From Anaeramoeba flamelloides (taxonomy: Eukaryota; Metamonada; Anaeramoebidae), in NCBI GenBank assembly GCA_027625915.1, contig JANTQA010000047.1, forward strand, positions 19,530,001 through 19,594,000: a DNA stretch of 64,000 nt, in the 5' to 3' direction. The first letter of the stretch is position 1; each line of letters opens with the position of its first letter. The notes under the pieces are model-generated. The model ran no database searches. It was given only the letters and a program-made list of their open reading frames with translations, and was not told the origin of the DNA. The position numbers and the translations under genes were made by a program. Positions 23,222-33,764 of this stretch are shown piece after piece.

Positions 23222-23770
23222 TTTCTTTTCAAATAAAAACCTTGGAAAAATTTAGTTAAAACAAAAATGATTAGGTTTAGGTTTTCATTACCAACTTACA
23301 AATAAGAATATGATCAGTCAAAATTTCCAAATTCCAAAAAATTTGGAAAATTTAAGTTCTCCTGGATAGCTAAGAGAAAAAGAACATCATTCGTATTAGT
23401 TTTTTTTCCTAGAAGTTCCTCACAATGGCTTTATTTTGGATCGTCCTTAAATAAATTTATAAATTCTGAAAAAATATTTGAGAAAAAAATAAATTTATAT
23501 TTTTACACATTTCAAAACCAAATATGGACAAAAATGTTTTATAAAGATTAGTGAGGTCACCATTTCAGTTATTTTTTTGTTGAAAATTCAAAGAAGATTC
23601 TTCAGATTAAAAAGAAATAAAAGTTAATTATTGTCCTAGGGATTTTTAACGCACACCCCAATTAATCAAATAAGACACATAAAAAAAAACAAATTATACA
23701 AATAATTCAATAATACACAAAAATATATTGTTTAGAAGAACACCAATTTCATTTTTTTACTCAAAAATTA

Positions 23771-25642
23771 TTTAAAAAAAAAGATATTTTATGCATTATA
23801 TCCAAGAGTTCTACTTAAAGTAGTGAAAAAAATACCTGAAATCAAAATAATACCGGGACAAGATTTTTAATTGTGCCTATTAGGAAAATTGTTGAAAAAT
23901 TGTTTTATTTAAAATCAAATCCTTTTATTTAAAAATCAAAGTTTTTAAAATTATAACTCACCCACTTATTAAAATGATGACTAATCAAATTACCCTTGTT
24001 CAAAACACCATTCAATCAATCAAAAAAAATAATAATAAAAATTATCATTTTCCAAATTCTAGTAAACCTTTATAAAACCTTTGATTGTTTTTTAAAAAAA
24101 GTTGATCATCTTAAAGTTGTCAAACAATTATTTGAGTAATCTATAGACACCCTACTTTAATAAACTTTGGGTAGGTTTATTATTAAGCTCATTAAAAATT
24201 TGGTTATTTATAAAAAGGATTTGATTGAAAATATTTGAAATTACGTTCTTTATTGTCGATTTGGTAAAAAGGACCTTGTTATGTTGCGAGTTTGGCCTGG
24301 AAGAACGAGAAATATGATATTGTTCGAAGTGATATAAGATGATATTGAGGAGTTAGAAGAACGATGATTAATATAATCTTAGCACCAGAACAGTATCATA
24401 TTTTGAGTCTGGAAGGTAATCCAAAACGAGCAAATAATAAAAGGTACTTTTTGAAAAAACGAAACAATATGAGGTGCTTTTTATTTTTTGAACTCAGGAT
24501 CTAACTCGGCAATAAAAAAATCAATAAACAAACAAGTAAAAACTAATTTGTTATTTTTTAATGGTACTTTGAATAACTTGTTCTTTAAAGTTTCTTTTTC
24601 TTACAAATTGAGTTATCAAAAACATTGAAGTTAAATTTTACATTTTCATTTATTGAGACAAAACTTGGTTCAAAATCCAATACTGAGAAAAACTAGATCG
24701 CCCATCCTTTCAATGGAATTTATTTCCTCTTTTATTCCTCGTTTGTCAGCTAATTCCCGAAAATGATCAATCAAAAAACTCTATATGTACTTGGTGTTCT
24801 TAACAGTAGACTTATTTATGAACATTCCTCAAAAAATTACTTGGCTTAGCTATAAAAAAAAAAGGTTTTTTTTTTTTTTCGAATTTCTTCAATTCGTAAT
24901 CATTTATTTTTTCTCATTTCAAAATCCTTTATTAATGATTTCTTTTCTCCTTTTTTCAAAGAAAAAAGAGACGAAAATGTTTTTAATTTTTTTAAAAAAG
25001 ATTTTGATTTCTTTTGGAAAAAACAAAAAACGTTGTTTGGTTTTCGGCATTGTTTTTCAACAACGAAAGAGAATTCATTCGATTTCCAACCTTTCTGAGA
25101 AAAATTGATAGACTTTTTTCTTTGGGGTATATTGAACAAATAATTGGGTTACTTGAACCAAATTAATTTTCCAATGTCGTAAATACTTGAGCGAGGTGAT
25201 CCTTTGGGATTTATGAGATTAAAAATAACATAAAAAAATTGGTTAAAATCTTCTAAAATAGCTTTAAATATCATTTTTTAAGTCCAATTTAATAGTAAAA
25301 TACTTTTTATTTTACTTTGGTAGAATTCCAAAAAAGAAGAAATAGAAAATTTTCAAACTTTGCCTTATAATACAAAGAATTCTCAAAACCTTTCCACAGT
25401 GACTACTATATCATCCTAAACTTTTTAGTGCAACAATCACTTTCTTATAGGTAGTTGTCTGGAATTATATACTTTTTAAATTTTACATATAAAAAAGAAT
25501 TGGGTTTAAAAAAAAATAGAGCACATAACTTTTTCCTAATATTCAAAATGAAAAATCATGTCTGGGATTATTTTGATGTCAGGTATTTTTCACTACTTTA
25601 AGTAGAACTCTTGGATATAATGCATAAAATATCTTTTTTTTT
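23771..25642 (+). mobile_element. MITE-D long copy with about 1.3 kb cargo
   Basis: Near-perfect inverted ends of about 85 bp (23771-23863 against 25561-25642) share GATATTTTATGCATTATATC and GAGTTCTACTTAAAGTAGTG. The left 0.45 kb and the right 0.12 kb match the short MITE-D copies, but here the element is interrupted between GAAATTAC (about 24244) and ACATAACTTTTTCC (about 25523) by sequence absent from the short copies. The cargo includes gene-like exons on the minus strand (24670-25078). It may be a captured gene fragment, an insertion of another element, or the ancestral larger form. Confidence 0.6.
24670..25078 (-). CDS. Possible small two-exon gene inside the MITE-D cargo
   Basis: Not recognised. 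A 29-codon ATG frame at 25078-24992 reads MNSLSLLKNNAENQTTFF and then meets a GTTTTTTCC that could be a donor. At 24780 an acceptor (ACATATAG) is followed by 36 codons ending in TGA at 24670, reading FLIDHFRELADKRG and then KEEINSIERMGDLVFLS. The second exon has balanced, non-repetitive coding character unlike the surrounding DNA. Joined in phase 0 they would give about 54 residues. The donor has the same unusual GTTTTTT form as the one proposed for the SH3 gene. Alternative: an isolated 3' exon of a broken gene. Confidence 0.35.
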
Positions 25643-25648
25643 AAAATA

Positions 25649-26125
25649 CAGTGGTGTAACTAACCCGTGTTTTTTATTTTAACCCATTATTAAAATTTAA
25701 CTAATGCAAAAAATATTGGATGATTCTAGAAATAAAAGAAACAAATTAATGGGATGAGAACAGTATATAAACAAGAAATTGTGTTCTTTAAATAAATTTT
25801 AAAAAAGAATTGTGAAGATATTGAAAGATTAAAATGTAATTTTTTGAAAAAAAAATGAGCAAAATTAACATTTTTTGAATTTTTATAAAAAAATCATTTA
25901 ATCTCACAAATTTTGTAATTATGATGAAATTTTTGAAACAAAAGCATTTAATATTATTGATCCATTTGGATTAATCAAAGATCTAACCTCTAAAGTAAAT
26001 TTGGATCTGAACCAAGAATCTATAAGTGATTTCTGGTCTTCGAAGATCCAAGTCTGAAAAAAAAAACAAGAGCTAAATTTTAGTAATGGGTTAAAGGTTG
26101 TCTTAATGGGTTATTTACACCACTG
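25649..26125 (+). mobile_element. MITE-F copy 2 (Tc1/mariner-type ends)
   Basis: TA target site at 25647-25648 and 26126-26127. Left end CAGTGGTGTAACTAACC, right end inverted as CAGTGGTGTAAATAACC, followed in both arms by blocks containing AACCCATTA. The interior matches 8369-8852. It directly abuts the right end of the long MITE-D copy. Confidence 0.8.
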
Positions 26126-26506
26126 TAGTGTGAGAGTTCAAAAATGAAATTGTGTGTTCTTCTGAACAATCTATTTTTGTGTATTATTTAAATATTTTGG
26201 GTTATTTGTTTTTTTTTGTTTGTGCCTTATTTGACTAATTAGAATGTGTGTTAAAAAGTGAAGAAATTGTATTCGTTGCCATTTCGAATTGGGGTGTCTG
26301 TAAAAAAACGAAAAGTTATCATTTATTAAAAATAAGCAAAATTCTTTTCGAGTGTCCACTTGTTTAACACAACACAAAAAAAAGGAAACTTTTATTTGAA
26401 TCAAAAACGAAATTTTCCCACCTTAGATTTTTCCTTTTTTTTTATTTGTTTCCATAGTTAAAAAATGTGTATTTTTATGGGTTGTTGGTTGTTAGTTAGA
26501 AGAAAA
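26126..26506. other. Short gene-free spacer
   Basis: Between MITE-F and the small gene's stop codon. T-rich runs only; the minus-strand frame at 26171-26404 is hydrophobic/basic and looks like chance. This is the 3' flank of the 26507-26776 gene. Confidence 0.5.
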
Positions 26507-26776
26507 CTAAAAAGAATTACTCTCTTCAGGAAGATCTATTAATGTCATAGCGTCTTTCGTTTTAGGTGCTTGTTTAAGTTTTGGAGGTGTTTTAATCATT
26601 TCACCAAAGGTATATTTATCTATTAAATTGTTTTGAAATAGAATTTTGAAAGCAGCAAAATGGTTTTGGTAATTGAGCTCCTGTTGTTCTTGATTAAGCT
26701 CCTCTTCATTGATATTCCAATCTGAGTCACACCATGATTCTTCAGAACTCGAAATTAACATTTTTTTCTTATTCAT
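26507..26776 (-). CDS. Small acidic hypothetical protein
   Basis: 89 residues from the ATG at 26776 (an in-frame TTG at 26791 is ignored). Not recognised. The N-terminal third is Ser/Glu/Trp-rich (SSSEESWCDSDWNINEEE). A helical middle follows (about residues 38-63, HFAAFKILFQNNLIDKYTFGEMI), then a Lys/Pro basic patch and a short acidic tail ending in ESNSF. Composition is clearly coding: Trp, Cys and balanced codons occur in a region where chance frames are Phe/Lys/Ile/Asn only. No signal peptide or membrane segment. It could be a whole small protein or the first exon of a longer one. Confidence 0.55.
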   Translation of the reverse strand: MNKKKMLISSSEESWCDSDWNINEEELNQEQQELNYQNHFAAFKILFQNNLIDKYTFGEMIKTPPKLKQAPKTKDAMTLIDLPEESNSF

Positions 26777-26989
26777 GAATTGAGAAAACAAGATAAAAAA
26801 TGATCTAAAAATCTAATTCACACAATCACAAATTAATCCAAATAAGAAAAATTTTTAAAAAAATATTCTTTTTTTCTGGTGAATTCCAACACAGAGAAAC
26901 AGAATTCTTCAATAGCACTGATATAAAGACTTTTCTAAAATATCAGGTGATTTTAATTAAATTCTTTCTATTTAATTCAAACATCATGA

Positions 26990-28290
26990 ACTTTTTAATA
27001 CAAAATCAATCGACTCAATGTGTGAAACCAGATGCGGAATATTAGGTTGTGGCAAAAATCACTTTTGTTAAGAAAGTACATTTTACCATTCTGAAAAATT
27101 TTGATTGTGTTAGTATTACTGAAAAATGATTTTTTGAGTGCCAACAGATATTGAAACTTTAAAACCAAAACAATATTCACTAGTTTTATTTGTTCGTAAA
27201 AAGAATCAAAGTAATTCAGAGTTGAATCTTTTATTTTGCAATTTTTTGAACATTTTTTTTTGATTCAATTTTTGGTTTTATTAAATTTTGTTTTCGATCT
27301 CGAGATGTGTTTCTACGAATGATTGAAATTAATCAAACAGTAAAACAAAAAAGTATACCCAAAAAAGTGTGTATTTGAAACAACTATCTTCTTTTAGAAG
27401 ACCAAACAAGAAAGATCACCTTTTCAAATAAATTTGTTGAAATCAAATATGAAAGAAAAAAAAAAATCGATTAAAAGCCTATTTTCGAAGATTGATTTTC
27501 TTTATCTTCTTAGTTTGTATGAATACAAACTATTTTTTTCCTTGAATTTCTCGCCCCATTACTATTTATTATTTATTTTAAAAAACCTTTTCTGACAAAT
27601 TTGCTTTCAAAATTCAATTTTCAAATATTTTTATCAAACAAAGCCAAAACAAGGAATACTATTTCAAAAATTAAAATAAAGGGGTTGAATTCTTGGAATC
27701 AAAAAACAGTTACAAAAAGATTCAAATCAAAATAAAAGAACAATCTAAGACACAATTTCAATCAAGATTCAGAATTATTTTGAGTTTTCCAATTTAATGG
27801 AAAATAAATAATTATAAAATCAAATGATTTTGTCCAATAAACCCTTATTCTCAAGAAACATTAAAAAAATCTCTGATTTTCTGAACTAAAACTAGAATTA
27901 GATGAATTAAATGAAAATCAGAATTTTAAATTCATTTTGGAAATTCTTTAGAAATAAACATTAATTTGGATTTTTCAAAAATTTTCCAAACAAAATTATT
28001 TTTATAAAGAATCAAAAATAAAGCCAAATAAAGAATAAATAATTGTGTAAAATGTTATAGATAAGATCAAGTAATAAATGATTTTTATTTATTTTTTTTT
28101 GATCAATTTTTTCATTTTTTTAATTTGCTTTTTTTTTGTTTGGTATGAAAATATCTTATACTAGGATATATTCCACTCTAGTATTTATGAAAATATCAAT
28201 GTATTTGGCTATAGAAATGATTTGAAAAATTCAGTTTCACATAAATGGATGCAATCAAAAAATGAAAAATGTATTTACCCCCTTAACCAT
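26990..28290 (+). repeat. About 1.2 kb dispersed repeat, pair with 55690-57130
   Basis: Collinear with the 5' part of the PROPPIN intron. Shared landmarks in order are ATTACTGAAAAATGATTTTTTGAG, TTTTTGGTTTTATTAAATT, AAACAAGAAAGATCACCTTTT, a GACAAATTTGCTTTCAAAATT stretch and TTATAAAATCAAA. Divergence is moderate. No terminal repeat or coding frame could be defined, so the element type is unknown. Confidence 0.6.
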
Positions 28291-28816
28291 TATTCAATTT
28301 GATGTGTCGACAAATCTAAAGGGTGTAAGTTTTTTCTATTCTCAAGGTATTTTTATCACCCTATTCTATGTTTCTATTTTTTCTCGACATAAAGACAATT
28401 TTTTGACTATGAGTAAAATTTTTGTAAGGGTAATATTTCAAAACAGGGTTAAATACACTAGACCAAATTTCAAAATTAGGGAAAACTTTTTTCTTATTAT
28501 TTTTTTCTATTTTCTTAATCTTTTAAAAAATTTAATATTTACCCTATATTTTTATTTATTAATGTATATTGGGTATTATCTCTGTTACCTGAGTAAAATA
28601 CATTATTATTCAAAAAAAAAATCAATTTTACAATTTTTATTTCTGATGAAAAATCTGCCACTATTTTGAAATTTTGCTCATGGTAGAAAGCAAATCCTTA
28701 ATTTTGAAAAATATTTTCAAAAAGATATCAAGTACTATGGTAATTTTAAATTGTTCGAATACTTTTTATGACAATATATTTATTGACTTGAAATCAAGTT
28801 GAGTAGAGAAATCTTG

Positions 28817-28847
<31 letters not shown>

Positions 28848-28911
28848 AGAGAAAGGAGTAATTCAACTAAATTGTTGCAAAAAAAAAAAAAAGGAGAATA
28901 AGAAAATTAAT

Positions 28912-28913
<2 letters not shown>

Positions 28914-28947
<34 letters not shown>
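28914..28947. repeat. (TA)n microsatellite
   Basis: Uninterrupted TA dinucleotide run. Similar tracts are at 29648-29676, 52555-52586 and 61806-61838. Confidence 0.9.
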
Positions 28948-28952
<5 letters not shown>

Positions 28953-28999
28953 CTATTTCTGCCAAAGGGGCCCAAAATTTCTTTTCAAATATCAAATTA

Positions 29000-29640
29000 A
29001 TTTATATAAATGACCTTTGAAGAACCAATAAAAAAATAAACAGAATAATATACATCAAAGAATTGTTGATATACGTCTGAAAGAAAACGAATTAATAAAT
29101 AAATTTTCTTAAAAATTAAAAAACTCAAATTCTTAGATCCCCATTGAGAAAAACAACAATGCTCGTTTTGAACTTCTACTGATATTTGAAAAATAAATAT
29201 AAAATAATTTTCACTTCATTTTTCATAATTTTCTTTTAGAAATCAAGTCCCCAAACGAAGTTTGTTGGTATTTGTGGTCTCTATTTGAAAAAGGAAATGA
29301 AAATGAATTGAAAATTTTTCTCATTTATTAAACAAATATCAGTATGATCAAAGTTCGAATAGAATTGCAATAGAAACCAATATGATTTCTCAATAATAAT
29401 TTCCCATGATTTCAATGACCTTAGAATAATACATTTTTACAAAGTGACTTTGATCTTGCAATAAAAAAAAAATTTTTGCAAATGAAATAGGTTTTACAAA
29501 AAAAAATCGAAAAAAAAAAAAAATATGAAAAAATGATTTCAATTTTGAAAATTTCTGAAATAAATTTTTTCTTCTAATATCTATGCAAACCCTTTAGATA
29601 CATGTATTTCATTCAATACAATTGGGACACTTTTGACTGA

Positions 29641-29660
<20 letters not shown>
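29000..29660 (-). repeat. Dispersed repeat with decayed coding signal, pair with 47880-48360
   Basis: Both blocks share AACATCAAAG-type and TTTTCTTAAAA stretches, then AAAAAATGATTTCAATTTTG and a terminal ACATGTA-TTCAT region. Read on the minus strand, the terminal region translates as VLNEIHVSKGF here and VVVDELHVFKAF in the other copy, which suggests a common decayed protein gene. The family is not recognised. Confidence 0.45.
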
Positions 29661-29680
<20 letters not shown>

Positions 29681-29689
29681 TAATACTAT

Positions 29690-30090
29690 CATTTGTATGA
29701 AAAAAATATAAACTATCAGCTGTCGTTAGGTTTTCCAGGATTTGAAAGAATTGAATAAAATCCTTGATTATATAAATTCTTTCTAATTCTGGAAAACCAC
29801 GGTTAGCTTTTTTTTAATTTGAGAAATTAAAAGAAACTTTTTGTAATTTTTTTTCTAATTTCTCAGATTAAAAAAAAACACAGTTAGATTTTCTTGAGTT
29901 TTTTTTTTATATGGAAAATCGATAGATTTTCGTTAGGTTTTTTTTTATTTTAGGAATAAACAAAAAATTATAATAAATTTTCTGTTTATTTCTATAGTAA
30001 AAAAACCCAAGAACACTTCACAAATAAAACAGAAAACCCCAAGAAAACCTAGGCACTTTATGGCATTTGACGACACGTCCCGGAATACAC
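29690..30090 (+). mobile_element. Multi-hairpin element copy
   Basis: Runs of inverted units: TTAGGTTTTCCAGGA, an AATTTGAGAAATT hairpin, a TAGGAATAAACAAAAAATTA hairpin and AACCCAAGAACACTTCACAA, ending in GAAAACCTAGGCACTTTATG. The order and terminal CCTAGG match the 34.7 and 62.0 kb copies. The right end runs directly into the G21 tract. Confidence 0.6.
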
Positions 30091-30111
30091 GGGGGGGGGG
30101 GGGGGGGGGGG
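30091..30111 (+). repeat. G21 homopolymer
   Basis: Twenty-one consecutive G, preceded by CGGAATACAC and followed by CAAAAACCCG. The only long G/C run in the window; every other long homopolymer is A or T. It could fold as a quadruplex, be a slippage product, or mark an assembly or sequencing artefact. Confidence 0.95.
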
Positions 30112-30119
30112 CAAAAACC

Positions 30120-30220
30120 CGATGGAAGAATTATCGATTTCAGCTAAATACTCCACAATCTATGATTAATAATTGGTATTCTTGCGACTCTCAGAGTGGG
30201 GCATTAGGTGCCAAAATTTA
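30120..30220 (+). pseudogene. Possible RCC1-repeat remnant
   Basis: In one plus-strand frame the bases after the G tract read without stop as RWKNYRFQLNTP, then NNWYSCDSQSGALGA, then a stop. The second part resembles the end of an RCC1 blade (YSCG-N-SGALG). It is only about 33 codons long with no start, so it is an exon or a decayed fragment. The Asp in place of the usual Gly weakens the match. Confidence 0.3.
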
Positions 30221-31496
30221 AATGTTTTTTACTATTTTAAGGATTTTTTTTTTATTATTTTTTATTATTATTATTACAACAAGTTAACTAACCATAAGAG
30301 TTTTGATGAAAAATTCCCAACAAAAGCAATAAATTTCATAATTCTGATTAAAATTTATTTTTTTTGAAAAGTTGAGTTTTTTTTTTTAAGTGAATTTTTA
30401 GTTGTACAAATCCATTTTAGAAAAATTTTTACATCTTTGTTCTTGACTTATCATGATTCATAAACATACTTGAAAAAAAAATATAATTCTTTACCTTTCT
30501 AGTGGGTAGAAATCGGATACTTTATTGTTGATTATATTTTTGAATTAATTTCAGGTTATAGGGTGTTGGTAATATTAGTAAATCAATTTGTTTTTTTTTT
30601 AAAGTACAACTTTCTTTTCCACATTCTACATGTGATTATTTTAATAGAAAAGTTAATTTTTAACTTTTGATCTTTACATGTTTATTTGAAAAAAAATTCA
30701 TGAAGAAAAAAATCACTTTTGGGTTGTTTGTATGTAGATTTTTCGTATTAATATTCTTTTTGAGTTCTTTCTATTTCTTCTTTTTTCATTTTTTTCTTTG
30801 TAATTTGGGTTTTGTGTTTAGAAAAATATACTTTTTAATTCTAATTAACAAAGGAAAATTCTTATTTCAATTTTCAAAATATTTTTTTCATTACTGCTGC
30901 GACAATCAAATTAATAGAATAAAAATTTTGTCTTAGAGTTCAACATAGGAAGTTAAATTAAATGTAGAAAAATATCATTTCTAAATGATCTTGTAAAGAT
31001 CTTTGAATTTCTTCAGCTTATAAACTCGTCAAATATTTTGGAATGTAAACTAAAAATTTTCATTTTTTAATTGAAAAATAATAGTAGTAACCAACAATCA
31101 TAAATTATGAGATTTTGCTTTGTGAAAATACTGAAAAAGTAAACAAAAATTTGAATGAATTTTTCATTCTTTTAGATTTTCTCAAATGGGAAAATTTAAC
31201 TTTCAATACAGTTCTAGACAGAGAATATTTAGAAAATCAATTTATTTGATAATCTTAAGAGATATTTAACTCAACAAAAGGCTTTCTCTGTCTTTCTTCA
31301 AAATTGAGTTAAAACATTTCATTAAAATGAAAATTAAAGTCAATAGTTTTATTCTTTTATTTGAATTTAACAATATTGACAACATTGAGAAAACACACAC
31401 AAAATCGAAAACTGTAAAAAAAACACGAACTAATCCACTTTTGTCCAACAAGATATTTAATTATCGTCAACATTATTTTATTTTTACGTTTTTCTT

Positions 31497-32170
31497 ATGT
31501 CCAACAAGAAAAAAGGTAATTTGGTTGATCCTTTTTTTGTGAAAGTTATAAAGAATTACAAGTCTACAAATGAAAACGAATTGTCACTCAAAATTAACCA
31601 CGTTTTAGTTGTGGTTGGTGATCAACAAGATCATTGGTATGGCTATTTTGATCCGAATACACCAAATTTTTTTCCCAAGGAGTTTGTTTTTTCTCTTTTT
31701 TTTCTTTTTCTTTTTCTTTTGTGAAATTTGTTTTCTTTACCTCAAGTAAAAAAACAGAAAGTTTAACAAAAAAAAACTTTTCCCTTTTGGGACGCTATCC
31801 TAATTTTTTGAAACAAAAATAAAAAAAGAAACAACACCTTGTGAGTCTTTCTGATTTCTTTTTGAAAAATTTAACAGCAGACACTCAACAATTCTTTTTT
31901 GTCAAAATATTCGCAAACCATTTAAAACAATAATACCACCTACAAGCGTTTCAATAAACTAAGAAGAGATTTTTTGACATTCTGATCACTACAAATCTCC
32001 AAATTTTGTTTTACTCACAAACGTCCTACTATCACATCAAACCACACAATGTTAACTTTTTTTTTTCACATTTAACAAAAGAGGATCACTTGATTATTTT
32101 TAATCTTGAATAGGTTACCGAACCACAAAACTTTTTTCAGAAACAAAAATTTCATCAATTAGTTCATTGA
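31497..32170 (+). CDS. SH3-domain mini-protein, two exons
   Basis: Exon 1 (31497-31685) starts with ATG. From about residue 14 it gives an SH3 fold: KVIKNYKSTNENELSL (ALYDY-like strand and E-L-S), HVLVVVGDQQDHWYGYF (the W of the ligand groove) and FFPKEF (the P-x2-[YF]-V end). The frame then runs into a T-rich tract. A natural continuation is exon 2 (32114-32170) behind the acceptor TTGAATAG, starting VTEPQNFF and ending in TGA; VTEP is a common SH3 end. This gives an 81-residue protein and a 428-bp intron whose donor (GTTTTTTCTC) is atypical. SH3 domains bind proline-rich peptides, often in cytoskeletal or signalling complexes. The domain is firm; the second exon and completeness are inference. 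Confidence 0.6.
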
Positions 32171-32559
32171 TTTATTCCACAACAACTATTTTTATTTGAG
32201 ACTAACCACTTTTTTTTTTTTCACAAATCTAATGTTTAAAGGTGAAACATTTATGTTGATTCTGATTCAATTGAGATAAAACTCATCATCTCACCTTCTT
32301 TTTCTTTGAAGTTAGAGTTGAACCTTTTGAGTTACCTCTTAAAACTAAAGACAATCAATCAATTTTTTATTATCCAAAACAGATTTAACCATTCTGGAAA
32401 AAAAGTGAAACAATGAAAAAAAGTTCAATCACGGTTTTTAATAGAAATCACAGAAACTAAGAGAAACCTGAAAATTCAAAGTAAGATCAATTAGTTAAAG
32501 AAAAAATAAATAAATAAAGACAAAATGAAGAACTCAACACAATAACAGTTTTTTTAAAA

Positions 32560-32758
32560 CCGTCAGTTCCACGTTTAAGGCACAAACTTCAATGAAATTT
32601 AAGGCACAATAAAAATCTCAAATTAAGGCACAAAATTCAGATTCTAGTAAAATAAAATATAAAAAAAAAAAATTCAAAATTTTGTGCCTTAATTTGACAT
32701 TTTTTTTTTCCCTTAAATTTTGTAAAAAGTTTGTGCCTTAAATTTGAAATTGAAGGTA
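32560..32758. mobile_element. MITE-B copy 4 (palindromic)
   Basis: CGTCAGTTCCACGTTTAAGG at the left tip and, inverted at the right, a decayed CTTCAATTTCAAATTTAAGG. The AAATCTCAAATTAAGGCACA unit lies next to an A/T loop and its inverted partner TTTTGTGCCTTAATTTGACA. Confidence 0.7.
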
Positions 32759-33764
32759 TTACAGTTCTGGAAAAAAGGCGAAATGGGGATAAAAAGTTCA
32801 ACCTCGTTTTTAATTGGGTACATTTACTGAAGATTCAAAGTACGATCAATAAATAAAAGAATAAATAAATAAATAAAAACAAAATGAAGGATTCAACACA
32901 ATAACAGTTTTTTTAATACTACCTTTTGGTAATGGGTTTTTTTCTTTGATTGATCAATTATTAAAAATTTGTTGAAAAAATTGACTATTTTTGTGATCTC
33001 CAAAACCACATAAACAATTTCGATATGAAAGTAGATTTAGATTGTGTTTGTTGATTTGATTGAAAATAATATAATGGATGATTCTTTGAGGTTAATTTGG
33101 TTTCTTCTTTTAATTGATTTTACTTTTCTTTTTTAGGTTCTATTAATATTCTCAATGAAAAAACATGTTATAATTTTAATCCCAAATGGTAATAAAAAAT
33201 AAACAGAAAGATTATTATAGTGCTTTTGTACAAAATTAAAAGAAAAGTTGATATATTATTTTTACTGGTATTTGAATAATAAAAGGTACAAAATATTTCA
33301 CTATCTTTTCCATTTTTTAACCATGAAATTTGCAAAGAAATAGATTGTAATTTGTGATCTCAAGTTATTTGTTGGTGAATTTTTTCTGAGATATATTGGG
33401 AGAACGAACTTTACAAAAAAACCAAGATTTTAGTATTGAAAAACTAAGAAAATTAGCTGAAATTTTATCCCATTTTGAATTTCAAATATCAGTAATATTT
33501 TTTTATTTAAGTTATTGGCATGCTTGAAGATTTGTCTCGAATCAAAGTTTGTCTCAATTGAAGGTAAATAATATTCGTTCGCGATAGATCAACGGACTCT
33601 AAAAAATCGATTCATTTATTATTGATTATGGATGATTGTATTTTTTACTGATATTACAATTAAAAATTTCTATTTAATTAATTTATAAAGCCTAAGTGAT
33701 TAGAATAACCATAAATTCTTCTATAAATAAAGTATGTTGTAATTGGGTATAAATTATATTAGTG

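Larger units (their letters stand above)
21061..23770. other. 2.7 kb gene-free stretch with two elements
   Basis: Includes the (TA)n tract just upstream of the F-box gene (about 21083-21102), a long-arm inverted element (21708-22581) and MITE-A copy 1 (22699-23221). The rest is AT-rich with no coding signal. Confidence 0.5.
26777..31496. other. 4.7 kb repeat-rich stretch
   Basis: Contains a 1.2-kb repeat shared with the PROPPIN intron (26990-28290), T-runs near 28819-28847, (TA)n tracts (28914-28947, 29648-29676), a repeat shared with 47.9-48.4 kb (29000-29660), a multi-hairpin copy (29690-30090), a G21 tract and a possible RCC1-like remnant (30120-30220). The 135-codon frame at 28262-28669 follows a repeat and becomes pure hydrophobic/AT-rich; I do not accept it. 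Nothing convincing at 30240-31490. Confidence 0.45.

Noticed and set aside
28262-28669. 135-codon ATG frame
   Set aside because: Starts at the edge of a dispersed repeat and dissolves into Phe/Ile/Leu/Tyr; no motif and no homologous reading in the other repeat copies.
28914-28947. (TA)n tract as a possible cruciform origin or regulatory site
   Set aside because: Several such tracts occur at random positions and element edges; nothing else suggests function.
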